This document shows positions 41,601-50,258 of a DNA stretch of 64,000 nt, one piece after another; position 1 is the first letter of the stretch; each line of letters starts with the position of its first letter. The DNA is from Marinimicrobium sp038419845 (GTDB lineage: Bacteria > Pseudomonadota > Gammaproteobacteria > Pseudomonadales > Cellvibrionaceae), in the NCBI RefSeq assembly GCF_038419845.1, contig NZ_JBCAQT010000006.1, positions 62,001-126,000 on the forward strand, read 5' to 3'. The translations under genes and the position numbers were made by a program. Under the pieces are notes generated by a model that saw only the letters and a program-made list of their open reading frames with translations, was not told the origin of the DNA and searched no databases.

Positions 41601-42767
41601 CTATTGAAAATCGCGGATCAGTTCGGTGACGCCGGTCACCAGTTGTTCGGCTTCCGCGTCAGTCAGAATAAAGGGCGGCAACAGGCGCACTGTATTGCCC
41701 GCTGTTACGTTGATGAGCAGTTCGCGCGTGCGTGCCTGGGCCACCAGATCGGCGCAGGGTCGATCCAGCTCAATGCCCAGCATCAGGCCCTTGCCACGGA
41801 TGTCGATGACCTTGGGGTCGTTTTTCAGGGTTTCTTCAAACTGCTGTAGCAGCCAGTTGCCCAGCCGGGCGGCGCGTTCGATCAGTCCCTCATTGAACAG
41901 CGTTTCCATCACGGCAAGGCCGGCGCGACAGGCGAGCGGGTTGCCGCCAAAGGTGGACCCGTGGCTGCCTGGCTGGAATATCTCGGCGGCCCGGCCGCGG
42001 GCCAGGCAGGCACCGATGGGCACGCCATTGCCCAGGCCCTTGGCGGTAGTGACCACGTCGGGCTGTATGCCGTTGTGTTGGTAGGCAAAGTAGCGACCGG
42101 TGCGACCGTTGCCGGTCTGGATTTCATCCAGCATCAGCAGCCAGTCATTCTGATCGCAGATTTCGCGCAGCTGGTTCAGGTAGTGGGTGGTTGGGACCCG
42201 GATGCCGCCCTCGCCCTGAATCGGCTCCACCAGTACTGCGACAATATTGCGGTGCTCGGCCGCAGCGGCGCGCACCGCCTCGGGGTCGTTGTAGGGCAGG
42301 CGCACAAAGCCTTCCACCAACGGGGCGAAGCCTTCCTGGGCCTTGCGGTTGCCGGTGGCACTGAGAGTGGCCAGCGTGCGGCCGTGAAAGCTGTTTTCCA
42401 TCACCAGAATGATCGGGCTATCGACACCCTTGGCATGGCCGTACTTGCGCGCGAGCTTGATCGCCGCCTCGTTGGCCTCGGCGCCCGAGTTGGAGAAAAA
42501 CACCTTGTCCATGCCCGACTGCTCGCACAGTCGATCGGCCAGCTGGCCCTGGGGCGGAATGTTGTACAGGTTGGACACATGCAGCAGGGTGCCCGCCTGG
42601 TCGCAGAGGGCGCGTGTCACGGCCGGGTGGGAGTGACCCAGACCGCAGACCGCAATGCCACTGATGGCATCAATATAACTGTTGCCCTGATCGTCCCACA
42701 CACGGCTGCCTTCGCCCCTGACCAGGGTCAAAGTGCGGGTACCGTAGGTGTTCATCAGTTTGTCCAT
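41601..42767 (-). CDS. argD: Acetylornithine/succinyldiaminopimelate aminotransferase
   Basis: This class-III PLP aminotransferase acts in arginine synthesis and probably also lysine synthesis. The 388-residue protein has an FSNSGAEANEAAIKLAR cofactor-binding region, Asp214 in LMLDEIQTGNGRTG for the pyridine nitrogen and Lys243 in TTAKGLG for the Schiff base. It leads the argD-argF-ATPase unit. The intergenic region on its 5' side (42768-43161) contains a tandem repeat and a hairpin but no ArgR box that I can support. Confidence 0.96.
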   Translation of the reverse strand: MDKLMNTYGTRTLTLVRGEGSRVWDDQGNSYIDAISGIAVCGLGHSHPAVTRALCDQAGTLLHVSNLYNIPPQGQLADRLCEQSGMDKVFFSNSGAEANEAAIKLARKYGHAKGVDSPIILVMENSFHGRTLATLSATGNRKAQEGFAPLVEGFVRLPYNDPEAVRAAAAEHRNIVAVLVEPIQGEGGIRVPTTHYLNQLREICDQNDWLLMLDEIQTGNGRTGRYFAYQHNGIQPDVVTTAKGLGNGVPIGACLARGRAAEIFQPGSHGSTFGGNPLACRAGLAVMETLFNEGLIERAARLGNWLLQQFEETLKNDPKVIDIRGKGLMLGIELDRPCADLVAQARTRELLINVTAGNTVRLLPPFILTDAEAEQLVTGVTELIRDFQ

Positions 42768-42957
42768 CGCTCGCTCCAGGGTGTAAAAGCAACAAAAACG
42801 AAAAAACCGCCAAAAGCCTGTGTGAAGTAACAGGCGGCCAACTTGCTGAGGCGGGGATCAGTCGGGACGTACAGAGCCATTCAGGACCATTGACGTGGGG
42901 GACACGGACCCCTGAAATGGCAAAAGAGCAATACTATAACCAATTTGAACGCAAAGC

Positions 42958-43042
42958 AAACGGCCCCCGAGCGCACGACAAACGGCCCCCGAGCGCACGA
43001 CAAACGGCCCCGAGCGCACGACAAAAGGCCCGGAGCGCTGAG
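42958..43042 (+). repeat. 22-bp tandem repeat between argD and the esterase gene
   Basis: Two exact 22-bp units (42958-42979, 42980-43001; AAACGGCCCCCGAGCGCACG core) are followed by a 21-bp copy missing one C (43002-43022) and a degenerate fourth copy. The array lies in a 394-bp intergenic region between two divergent genes. Confidence 0.85.
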
Positions 43043-43061
43043 CTAACGGGCTCGAGAGCGC

Positions 43062-43098
43062 CCCCCGGGGCGGGCTTTCCCGTTGTCCGCCCCGGGGG
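43062..43098. other. GC-rich 12-bp hairpin upstream of the esterase gene
   Basis: CCCCCGGGGCGG (43062-43073) pairs perfectly with 43087-43098 across a 13-nt loop. It is about 60 bp upstream of the esterase start, between divergent genes, so it is unlikely to be a terminator of either. It could regulate an extended leader transcript. Confidence 0.65.
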
Positions 43099-43161
43099 AG
43101 ACTTCGCGCCGCGGCTCGCCTATAGTAGGCAGCTCTGATAATTCCGGTAATGGAGTATTCA

Positions 43162-44103
43162 ATGCATAAAACTCGACAATTGATGGTTTTCAGCCTCTGG
43201 CTGGTTCTGGCCGGCTGTGCGCACCAGAGTATGCATCATGACGACCGTTCGACGCCGTCTCTCGAGCGATTGGCCTATGAGAGTCAACTTGATGGCAGGG
43301 AGCGTGAATTCTTTGTCTATTTGCCGCCGGGCTATGCTGATGAGCCGGAGCGTGACTGGCCGGTCATGCTGTTCTTGCACGGCAATGGGGAGCGGGGCAA
43401 TGGCCGGGACGAGCTGGGCTTTGTCCTGTCACACGGTCCCATTTACGAGGCCTGGGTCCAGAAGCGCGATCGGCCTTTTATCATCATCTCACCGCAACTG
43501 CCGATGTTTGGTATGGATGAGCATGCTGATTATCTGCGGGACCGCGATCCGGAGCAGATGGCGAGTCGTCTGGAAAGCGGCACACCCCCGAGACCCGAGC
43601 CCTTCGACACCCCCCAGCCGATGACCGGGGTCCCGGCAACGGAGTCCATGAAGGACCAATCGGCCGTGCTGCCCGGCGGCTGGGATCGGATCGAAGACGA
43701 CCTGATCATGATGCTGGACCGGGTGGAGCGTGAGTATCGTACCGATCCACAACGTCAGTACCTGACCGGACTGAGCTACGGCGGGTTTGGTACCTGGTAT
43801 CTTGCCAGCCATCACCCCGAGCGCTTTGCCGCCATCGCTCCAGTGGTCGGCTGGGGGCATCCGAAGCTGATGGCACCGATCGCAGACAACCAGTTACCAC
43901 TCTGGGCCTTTGCCGCCGGGCGTGATCCGGTGGTGAAGATTGAGGATTTCTACCCGGGCCTGAATCGGCTCGAAGCGCTCGGGCACAACGACGTTCGCTT
44001 TACCAATCACGAGGGTATGGGGCATGACGCCTGGACCCGCGTCTACCAGAGCGACGATTTCTATCAGTGGCTGCTCGAACATGAGCGAGCCGAAGGAAAA
44101 TAA
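43162..44103 (+). CDS. Lipoprotein alpha/beta-hydrolase (esterase)
   Basis: The 313-residue protein has a lipobox LAGC (Cys19), then an alpha/beta-hydrolase domain. The LFLHGNGERGNGRDELG segment is the oxyanion-hole region, GLSYGG carries the nucleophilic serine and EGMGHDAW probably the catalytic histidine. It resembles phospholipase/carboxylesterase or carbohydrate esterase-1 type enzymes. A loop of about 50 residues rich in Pro and Asp (around 110-150) is specific to this protein. ATG 43162 has GGAG 6 bases upstream; an in-frame ATG at 43150 lacks that spacing. Substrate could be a feruloyl or acetyl ester of plant polysaccharide. Confidence 0.82.
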   Translation: MHKTRQLMVFSLWLVLAGCAHQSMHHDDRSTPSLERLAYESQLDGREREFFVYLPPGYADEPERDWPVMLFLHGNGERGNGRDELGFVLSHGPIYEAWVQKRDRPFIIISPQLPMFGMDEHADYLRDRDPEQMASRLESGTPPRPEPFDTPQPMTGVPATESMKDQSAVLPGGWDRIEDDLIMMLDRVEREYRTDPQRQYLTGLSYGGFGTWYLASHHPERFAAIAPVVGWGHPKLMAPIADNQLPLWAFAAGRDPVVKIEDFYPGLNRLEALGHNDVRFTNHEGMGHDAWTRVYQSDDFYQWLLEHERAEGK

Positions 44104-44156
44104 GTCGGCCAATTCTGATAAAAAGATCCCGTTTTGGTAGGCTTGCGTACTTTTGC

Positions 44157-44180
44157 GTGGCCCCTCAGTTGATGGGCCAC
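44157..44180. other. Hairpin in the leader of the TonB receptor gene
   Basis: GTGGCCC (44157-44163) pairs with GGGCCAC (44174-44180), 7 bp with a 10-nt loop, 26 bp before the receptor start. Reading through from the esterase gene it may serve as a weak terminator (followed by CATTCCATTTT). Confidence 0.4.
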
Positions 44181-44206
44181 CATTCCATTTTGAATATCGG
44201 ATTTTA

Positions 44207-46261
44207 ATGCGTATGAAGTTTCTGAAGGTAGCCCTGGGCACCGTATCGTTTCTGGCTCTCTCCACACAGGCCGACGGCCTCGAAACCCTGGTGGTGACCG
44301 GTGACCGCGAAGGTGATCTGGCCGAACAACTGCCCGGCGCCGCGCGTCTTGCCATGGACCGGCAGCAACCGGGAATGCGCATCGACAGCGCCGAACTGTT
44401 GCAGGGCCTGCCCGGCGTGCAGGCCGACAGTCGTTCCAACTACGCCCAGGATACCCGTCTGACCCTGCGCGGCTTCGGTGCCCGCTCGGCGTTCGGGGTG
44501 CGCGGCATCGATCTGCAGATGGACGGTATTCCCCTGAGCACGCCGGATGGTCAGGGGCAGCTCTCCAGCCTGATGGTGGATGACGTCGAGTCGGTCCAGG
44601 TGCTACGCGGCCCCCTGGCGGCGCTCTACGGCAACGGTGCTGGCGGCGTGATCCGCTTTGACAGTCGCGCCCCCGAGAGCAATCGGCTCGGCGTGCGCCT
44701 GCTGGCCGGTGACGGCGATCGTCAGCGCCAGGCGTTGAGCGGGCAGTGGGCCTCCGGCAACTGGGGGGCGCGTCTGCGGGGCTCGCGCTTTCAGAGCGAC
44801 GGCGAGCGCCCCCACGCCGAGGCCGAGCGTCGTCACGGTGGGGCCCAGGTCTACCATCGCGCCGACAGCGGTGTTGAAACGGTGGTGCGCCTGGATACCA
44901 GCGAAGATCCGCTGCTGCAGGACCCCCTGGGCCTGAGCCCCGAGCAGTGGCGCGAGAACCCGGAGGCCGGTAATGACCGGGCCGAGACCTTCAACACCCG
45001 CAAGAGTATCCGCCACCGCCAGGGCTCGGTGAGCCTGCGCCAGCGCGAATCGGAAAACCGGTGGCAGCTGGCGTTCTGGCGCGGCCAGCGGGAAGTGAAT
45101 CAGTGGCTGGCCTTTCCCGGCGGTGATATCACCAGTTCGGGGGCGGTCATCGATCTGACCCGGGACTTCTCCGGTGCACGCGGCAGCTACACCCGCGATC
45201 TGACACTGGCCGGCACCCCCCTGGAAGCGACGGTCGGGGTCAGCCTGGAACAGATGGATGACCGCCGTCGCGGCTACGTGAACAACAACGGCGAAACCGG
45301 CGACCTGCGCCGGGACGAGCTGGGCGAAGTGGACAGCCGGGATCTGTACGGCATTCTCTCCTGGGCGCCGGCCGAGCGCTGGGAGCTGACCGGCGGTCTG
45401 CGCCACAGCGATCTGGACTTCAGTGTCGATGATGATTTTATCGTCCCACCCGAGGGCGATTCGCCCGGCAACCCGGACGACAGCGGCGGCCGCGACTACG
45501 ACTTTCTCTCGGGCGCGCTGGGCGTCGAGTATCAGGTGAACGCGCGCTGGCAGGCCTATGCCAGCGCCGGGCGCGGGCACGAAACCCCGACTCTGACCGA
45601 GACGGCCTACCGCAATGAAGGCAGCGGCCTGAACACGGCGCTGGACCCCACCGTCAATGACCAGAGCGAGCTGGGGCTGCGTTTTACCCCGGCCGATGAG
45701 TTCGCATCATTGGATATGAGCCTGTTTCAGATTGACAGCGAGGATGAGCTGGTGGTGGATCAGTCGGAAGGGGGCCGCACCACCTACCGCAACGCCGCCG
45801 CCACCGAGCGCTGGGGCCTGGAAGTCAGTGGCGAGCTGTCCCTGGCCCCGGCCTGGTGGGCGCGCTTCAGCGCCAGTTATCTGGATGCGGAATATTCGGA
45901 AGGACCCTGGCAGGGCAACCAACTGCCGGGAATCGCGGAGACCAATCTCTACGCCCAGCTACGCTGGGAGCCGTTGCTGGACGACCGCATCGGCCTGGCC
46001 CTGGTAAGCCGCTATCGCAGTGAGATTGCGACGGGGGATGACAATGAGACCTTCGCCCCCTCGGCCACGCTCTGGGATCTGAGTGTGGACTCCCATCAGC
46101 AGTGGGGCGACTGGACGCTGGAGGCCTGGGCCAAGGCGGCGAATCTGACCGATGAGACCTATGTGGGCTCGGTGATTGTCAACCAGGGCAGCGGCCGCTC
46201 CTTCGAGCCCGCCCCGGGACGCAATCTGAGCGCCGGTCTGAATGTTGATTATCGGTGGTAG
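44207..46261 (+). CDS. TonB-dependent receptor, PqqU/YncD-like
   Basis: The 684-residue outer-membrane receptor has a signal peptide (about residues 1-25), a plug domain at about 27-150 and a beta-barrel to the end. The plug run LRGFGARSAFGVRGID and DGIPLSTPDGQGQLSS with VLRGPLAALYGNGAGG is most like YncD/PqqU, the Escherichia coli importer of pyrroloquinoline quinone, though catecholate or other ligands are possible. A TonB box is likely near ETLVVTGD. It has no Fur box that I can support upstream. It ends just before repeat region R3. Confidence 0.9.
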   Translation: MRMKFLKVALGTVSFLALSTQADGLETLVVTGDREGDLAEQLPGAARLAMDRQQPGMRIDSAELLQGLPGVQADSRSNYAQDTRLTLRGFGARSAFGVRGIDLQMDGIPLSTPDGQGQLSSLMVDDVESVQVLRGPLAALYGNGAGGVIRFDSRAPESNRLGVRLLAGDGDRQRQALSGQWASGNWGARLRGSRFQSDGERPHAEAERRHGGAQVYHRADSGVETVVRLDTSEDPLLQDPLGLSPEQWRENPEAGNDRAETFNTRKSIRHRQGSVSLRQRESENRWQLAFWRGQREVNQWLAFPGGDITSSGAVIDLTRDFSGARGSYTRDLTLAGTPLEATVGVSLEQMDDRRRGYVNNNGETGDLRRDELGEVDSRDLYGILSWAPAERWELTGGLRHSDLDFSVDDDFIVPPEGDSPGNPDDSGGRDYDFLSGALGVEYQVNARWQAYASAGRGHETPTLTETAYRNEGSGLNTALDPTVNDQSELGLRFTPADEFASLDMSLFQIDSEDELVVDQSEGGRTTYRNAAATERWGLEVSGELSLAPAWWARFSASYLDAEYSEGPWQGNQLPGIAETNLYAQLRWEPLLDDRIGLALVSRYRSEIATGDDNETFAPSATLWDLSVDSHQQWGDWTLEAWAKAANLTDETYVGSVIVNQGSGRSFEPAPGRNLSAGLNVDYRW

Positions 46262-46315
46262 GGGGGGGACCCTCAGAGATAGCCGGATGTGAAACTTCAG
46301 GTGGTTGCTTTACGT

Positions 46316-46493
46316 CCGGCCCGCTTTGAGGTGGATTGTTTCAAGACACGTGGCGAGTACGTGACGTGAAGGGATTCACTAATGCCGCGATGGCATGGAT
46401 GCCATAGAGCGGCCCCTGTAACTCGTCAACACTAGTCCCGCGGTTGACGGTCTTGAAACAATCCACCTCAAATCGGTCCTCCGAGCTTCGTAG
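46316..46493 (-). repeat. Hairpin element copy R3a with nested insertion
   Basis: The outer 20-bp stem (46328-46347 with 46450-46469) is perfect and related to R1a but differs at several paired positions. The inner stem CGTCAAC with GTTGACG is the same as in R1a. The loop has about 50 extra bp containing ATGGCAT-GG-ATGCCAT inside a GCCGC/GCGGC outer pair. The AGGACCGAT and GCGGGCCGG flanks are present. It faces R3b in the same way R1a faces R1b. Confidence 0.85.
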
Positions 46494-46586
46494 ATACAAA
46501 CCTTCCGGAAATAATGTTGGGAATTGATAATCTCTGTGGCAGGTGGCGCTACCGCTAACCTGCCCTACGGGTTCGTTCGGTGGGCT

Positions 46587-46717
46587 CTACAAGGTGCGGA
46601 GGACCGATCTGGGGTAAGGTCTTCCCGGACCGTCACCAACAGGATGTTGGTGGAGAGGCCCCATGGATGGGTTTACGCCGTGTCCGGGAAGACCTTACCC
46701 CTGAGCGGGCCGGACGT
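46587..46717 (+). repeat. Hairpin element copy R3b
   Basis: The outer stem (46611-46630 with 46682-46701) differs from R1b at one pair: G-C becomes A-T, so pairing is kept. The inner stem has changed as well, CACCAACA with TGTTGGTG instead of CACCGACA with TGTCGGTG. The left flank (46587-46608) is inverted to 46472-46493 with few mismatches. No gene is visible between 46262 and 46812. Confidence 0.85.
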
Positions 46718-46812
46718 TGATGCAAACACCGAAGGTTCCCCAAACCTCCATACAGGAATTGACCTGAAAAGAGTTCGTGATTGGCCATCCCCGCAACCCG
46801 GAAAACAATGTG

Positions 46813-49215
46813 ATGACGACTGAACTACCCAGCCTGCCTCTGAGTGACTACCGCGCCGACTTCGAGCAGGCTCTGTCGCAAGGGCCACTGCTGCTCGAAG
46901 CCGAGCCCGGGGCTGGCAAATCCACCCTGGCACCGCTCTGGGCGCTTGAGCTCGCCCCGGCCGGGCAACAGGTCTGGCTCGTACAGCCGCGCGTGCTCGC
47001 CGCTCGCAGCCTAGCCCGCCGGCTGGCGCAACTGCGGGGCGAAAGCGTCGGGCAGAGCGTGGGCTACCAGGTGCCGTTTGATCGCCAGGAAAGCGCCGAG
47101 ACCCGGCTGCGAGTGATGACCCCGGGCATCCTCCTGCAACACCTGCTGCGCGATCCCGGGCTCGATGGGGTGGCCACGGTCATGCTCGATGAAGTGCACG
47201 AACGCAGCCTCGATCAGGACACCGCCTGGGCCTGGCTGCAGGAAGTGGCACTGTTGCGCGACGACCTGCAACTGGTGCTCATGTCCGCCACCCCCGATCC
47301 GGCCTTGCGCCAACAGATCGCCCAACAGATCGCCGCCCCCGGGCGCTGCTTCCCGGTCAGCGTGGACTATCGGCCGCCGCGCAAAGACTCGCGCCAGTGG
47401 CGTGAATCGATCGACGAGCAACTGCTGCGCGCCCTTGAGAATCTGCCCGACTGGCAAGTGCAGACCGCCCTGGTGTTTCTGCCCGGCTGGGGCGCGATCG
47501 AAGCCTGCGCCCGGGCCCTGGGTCGCGTTCACCCCGGAGCGCGGGTGGAACGGCTTCACAGCCGGGTGCCCGATGCGGAACAGAATCGGGCGCTGGATCC
47601 GGCCAGCGGTCCGCGCCTGATCCTGGCGACGAACATCGCCGAAACCTCCCTGACCATTGCCGACGTCACCCTGGTGATCGACTCGGGGCTGGTGCGCCAG
47701 CCGGAATACGAGCAGCGTACCGGCATCAGCCGCCTGCGCGACCGGCGAATCAGTCGGGCCAGCGCCGAGCAGCGCCGGGGCCGGGCCGGGCGGGTACAGG
47801 AGGGACACTGTGTCCGGCTCTGGTCGTCGGAAGAGGTACTGGCGCCGGCGGAGCAGCCGGAGATTCGCGCTACCGACTACCGGCCCCTGGCCCTGCGTCT
47901 GGCGCACTGGGGCTCGCCGGTGATGGACCTGCCCTGGCTCGAGTCGCCCAACCCCATGGCCCTCGATCAGGCCCGGACCCAGCTGCGGTCCTGGCAACTG
48001 CTGGATGCGGACAATCGAATCACCGAGGCGGGGCGGCAGGTCTCGGCGCTGGGCACCCATCCGCGTCTGGCGGCGCTGCTTCAGGATCAGGTCCGGGAGC
48101 AGGGCGCCCTGGCCGACGCGGTCTTGTGGCTGGCCCTGGCGCTGCATTTTGACTGGCGGACGCCGGGTGAGAGCGATGACTGGCTGGGCTCCGCCGGTCG
48201 GGAGCTGGAGCGCAATCGCCAGTGGCAACAACAGCGCCGGCGGTGGCTCAGGGTGCTGGGTGCTTCCGTCCGCGAGATCGGGCACCTTGAGCCGACGCGT
48301 CTGGCCTGGGCCTTTCGCGATCGCATTGGCCATCGGCAGGCGTCTGGCCGCTACCGCCTGAACAGTGGCATCAGCGTGGCGCCGGAAACGCCGCTCAGTG
48401 AGGACTGGGCCGTCTTTCCCCAGATTGCGGCGCGCGGTAAAGGTCACATGGGACAGGGCTGGCCGCTGGAGCTGAATGCCGCCCAAAGGCGCGAGCTGAG
48501 CGAGCCGGAAGCGCAGCTGGAACATCGGGGCAAAGGCTGGCGCCGGCGGGTGATCTGGCGCATGGGCGGCGCGGTGAGCGCGGAGGATCTTGAGCCCCTG
48601 ACGGCGGAGGCGGTGGCGCCGGCTCTGGTGGCGGATATCCAGCATCACGGCCTGGATCTGTACCCCTGGAGCCAGGGCGCCCAACAATTGCTGCGCCGGG
48701 CACGTCTGGCCGCGGAATACCAACTGCTGAGCCTGCCCGATCTGGGTGAGGCGGCACTGCTCGGTCAACTGGCGCAGTGGCTGGCGCCCTTCCTGGGCCC
48801 GGCCAACCGGCCCGACGCGCTGCCCTGGGAGCAGGGGCTGGCGTTTTATCTTGGGTATGACGTCCTCCAGGCGCTGGATCGGCTATTGCCCACGCACCTG
48901 ACCCTGCCCAGCGAACGGCGTGTGGCGATTGTGTATCCCGACGGCGGCCTGCCTGAGGTGAGCGGCAAGCTGCAGGAGTTCTTTGGCTGCCGGCAGATGG
49001 CGCTGGCCGAGGGCAGGGTGCCTCTGCGCTTGCATCTGGCCTCACCTAACGGCAGCCCGCTGGCGATCACCGCCGACCTGGCGTCGTTCTGGCAGGGTGC
49101 CTACCCGGAGGTGCGCAAACAGATGCGTGGTCGCTATCCCAAGCACCCCTGGCCCGAGGATCCGCTCAGTCATGCTCCGACACGTCTGACCAAAAAGCGG
49201 CTGGCGGGTGGCTGA
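46813..49215 (+). CDS. hrpB: ATP-dependent helicase HrpB
   Basis: HrpB is a DEAH-type RNA helicase of unknown substrate in bacteria. The 800-residue protein has Walker A PGAGKST (residues 32-38), the MLDEVHERS motif II, SATP motif III, TNIAETSLT and QRRGRAGR for motifs V and VI, and the HrpB-specific C-terminal domain with RYPKHPWPEDP near the end. ATG 46813 is chosen; an adjacent in-frame GTG at 46810 is equivalent. It follows repeat region R3, and grxD is next in the same direction. Confidence 0.94.
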   Translation: MTTELPSLPLSDYRADFEQALSQGPLLLEAEPGAGKSTLAPLWALELAPAGQQVWLVQPRVLAARSLARRLAQLRGESVGQSVGYQVPFDRQESAETRLRVMTPGILLQHLLRDPGLDGVATVMLDEVHERSLDQDTAWAWLQEVALLRDDLQLVLMSATPDPALRQQIAQQIAAPGRCFPVSVDYRPPRKDSRQWRESIDEQLLRALENLPDWQVQTALVFLPGWGAIEACARALGRVHPGARVERLHSRVPDAEQNRALDPASGPRLILATNIAETSLTIADVTLVIDSGLVRQPEYEQRTGISRLRDRRISRASAEQRRGRAGRVQEGHCVRLWSSEEVLAPAEQPEIRATDYRPLALRLAHWGSPVMDLPWLESPNPMALDQARTQLRSWQLLDADNRITEAGRQVSALGTHPRLAALLQDQVREQGALADAVLWLALALHFDWRTPGESDDWLGSAGRELERNRQWQQQRRRWLRVLGASVREIGHLEPTRLAWAFRDRIGHRQASGRYRLNSGISVAPETPLSEDWAVFPQIAARGKGHMGQGWPLELNAAQRRELSEPEAQLEHRGKGWRRRVIWRMGGAVSAEDLEPLTAEAVAPALVADIQHHGLDLYPWSQGAQQLLRRARLAAEYQLLSLPDLGEAALLGQLAQWLAPFLGPANRPDALPWEQGLAFYLGYDVLQALDRLLPTHLTLPSERRVAIVYPDGGLPEVSGKLQEFFGCRQMALAEGRVPLRLHLASPNGSPLAITADLASFWQGAYPEVRKQMRGRYPKHPWPEDPLSHAPTRLTKKRLAGG

Positions 49216-49220
49216 CTGGT

Positions 49221-49250
49221 TTCCCCGCGTCGGCTGCGTTAGAATATAAT
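49221..49250 (+). promoter_or_regulatory. Candidate sigma-70 promoter for grxD
   Basis: A perfect TATAAT at 49245-49250 is preceded by TTCCCC at about 49221-49226 with 18 bp between. The -35 match is poor. It lies about 100 bp before the grxD start. Confidence 0.4.
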
Positions 49251-49354
49251 ACTTGAGTCGCACACTGGGTTTTTGCCCGGCGGGCGCTCCGGTAATTTCC
49301 ATGATTTAACGTGAATTCGCACAACCACGCACAACCAAGAGGTCAGCAAGTCCT

Positions 49355-49678
49355 ATGGACGACGTACAGGCAAGCATCAAACAGCAAATTGAAGAGAATC
49401 CGGTCATTCTTTTTATGAAGGGTTCACCCAATGCGCCCCAGTGCGGTTTTTCTCAGCGCACCTCCCAGGCCGTCATGGCGTGTGGCCAGCGTTTTGCCTA
49501 CGTGGACGTGCTCGCGAACCCCGACATTCGTGCGGGTTTGCCCCAGTACGGCAACTGGCCGACCTTTCCTCAGCTGTGGGTGAACGGCGAGCTGATCGGC
49601 GGTAATGACATCGTGCTGGAAATGTACGAAAGCGGTGAGCTCAAGCCCCTGCTGGAATCGGCCGCGGTCAAAGAGTAA
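49355..49678 (+). CDS. grxD: Monothiol glutaredoxin Grx4
   Basis: The 107-residue protein has the CGFS active site (Cys30) and the WPTFPQLWVNGELIGGNDIVLEM block of the monothiol class, which carries [2Fe-2S] clusters with glutathione and BolA proteins rather than reducing disulfides. The length is typical. It starts about 140 bp after hrpB and is terminated by a strong hairpin at 49686. Confidence 0.95.
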   Translation: MDDVQASIKQQIEENPVILFMKGSPNAPQCGFSQRTSQAVMACGQRFAYVDVLANPDIRAGLPQYGNWPTFPQLWVNGELIGGNDIVLEMYESGELKPLLESAAVKE

Positions 49679-49685
49679 CGCCAGC

Positions 49686-49725
49686 GCCCGGTGGGTTCAG
49701 CGAACCCACCGGGCTTGTTTTCTTT
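49686..49725 (+). terminator. Rho-independent terminator after grxD
   Basis: A perfect 13-bp stem (49686-49698 with 49702-49714) has a 3-nt loop and is followed by TTGTTTTCTTT. The next gene on the other strand also ends near here, so it may act for both strands. Confidence 0.88.
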
Positions 49726-49757
49726 CACAGCCGGCGCTCAGAGCCGGGTCTCTTCGT

Positions 49758-50084
49758 TCAGAAAGCCACCAGATATACGATCAACAATCCCACCAGCGCC
49801 ACACCACTGAAAATGATCAGCCCCAGCCCCAACCGCCTATGGCGGCGGATGCGCAAGTTCTGCTCCTGCGTCTGTTGGCCCAGTTGGTGTACCTGCCAGG
49901 CCAGATCGCGGGATTTGACCAGCTTGGCCCGCATATCCATGAGCACCTGAATATCCTGGTCGATCACTGCCTGGGCATCCGTGTCGCCGCTGACGCGCTC
50001 GCGGGCATCGTTCAGGTTGGCCAGCTGCTGTTCCAGGCGGTGCATTTTGGCGTCGATGTTGGCGGAGATGTCGTTGATTTGCAT
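49758..50084 (-). CDS. Small tail-anchored coiled-coil protein
   Basis: The 108-residue protein has an N-terminal helical segment with hydrophobic heptads (about 1-75, e.g. MHRLEQQLANLNDARERV), a basic patch (RIRRHRRLG) and one C-terminal transmembrane segment (LGLIIFSGVALVGLLIVYLVAF). This is a tail-anchored topology. I do not recognise a family. It converges on grxD and diverges from corA. Confidence 0.65.
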   Translation of the reverse strand: MQINDISANIDAKMHRLEQQLANLNDARERVSGDTDAQAVIDQDIQVLMDMRAKLVKSRDLAWQVHQLGQQTQEQNLRIRRHRRLGLGLIIFSGVALVGLLIVYLVAF

Positions 50085-50200
50085 GGGCCTGTGCGATCGT
50101 TATTGTGGTAAACCACTACTTTAACAGATCCGGGCCGGGGGCGTCTGTTGTATACTCCACGGCATCAAACCGTCAAATCACTGTGCTATGGTGATGGGAT

Positions 50201-50244
50201 GATTTACCGGACTTGATTTTACCGAGCTTGACTCTACCGTACTC
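50201..50244 (+). repeat. Degenerate 14-15-bp tandem repeat upstream of corA
   Basis: Three units, GATTTACCGGACTT, GATTTTACCGAGCTT and GACTCTACCGTACTC, follow one another directly to 50244. The corA ribosome-binding site (CGAGGAG) comes right after the array. Confidence 0.65.
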
Positions 50245-50258
50245 GAGGAGACCCGTTC

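Noticed and set aside
39883..41607. Long open frame on the plus strand opposite the ABC ATPase and argF (574 codons)
   Set aside because: It is an antisense frame with no domain; the minus-strand genes have complete active-site motifs.
42958..43042. CRISPR-like array
   Set aside because: Units are directly adjacent with no spacers and vary in length, and no cas gene is present; it is a simple tandem repeat.
47011..48768. Long open frame on the minus strand opposite hrpB (585 codons)
   Set aside because: It has low-complexity Gln, Arg and Gly content typical of antisense frames in GC-rich DNA, with no family motifs; hrpB itself has all helicase motifs.
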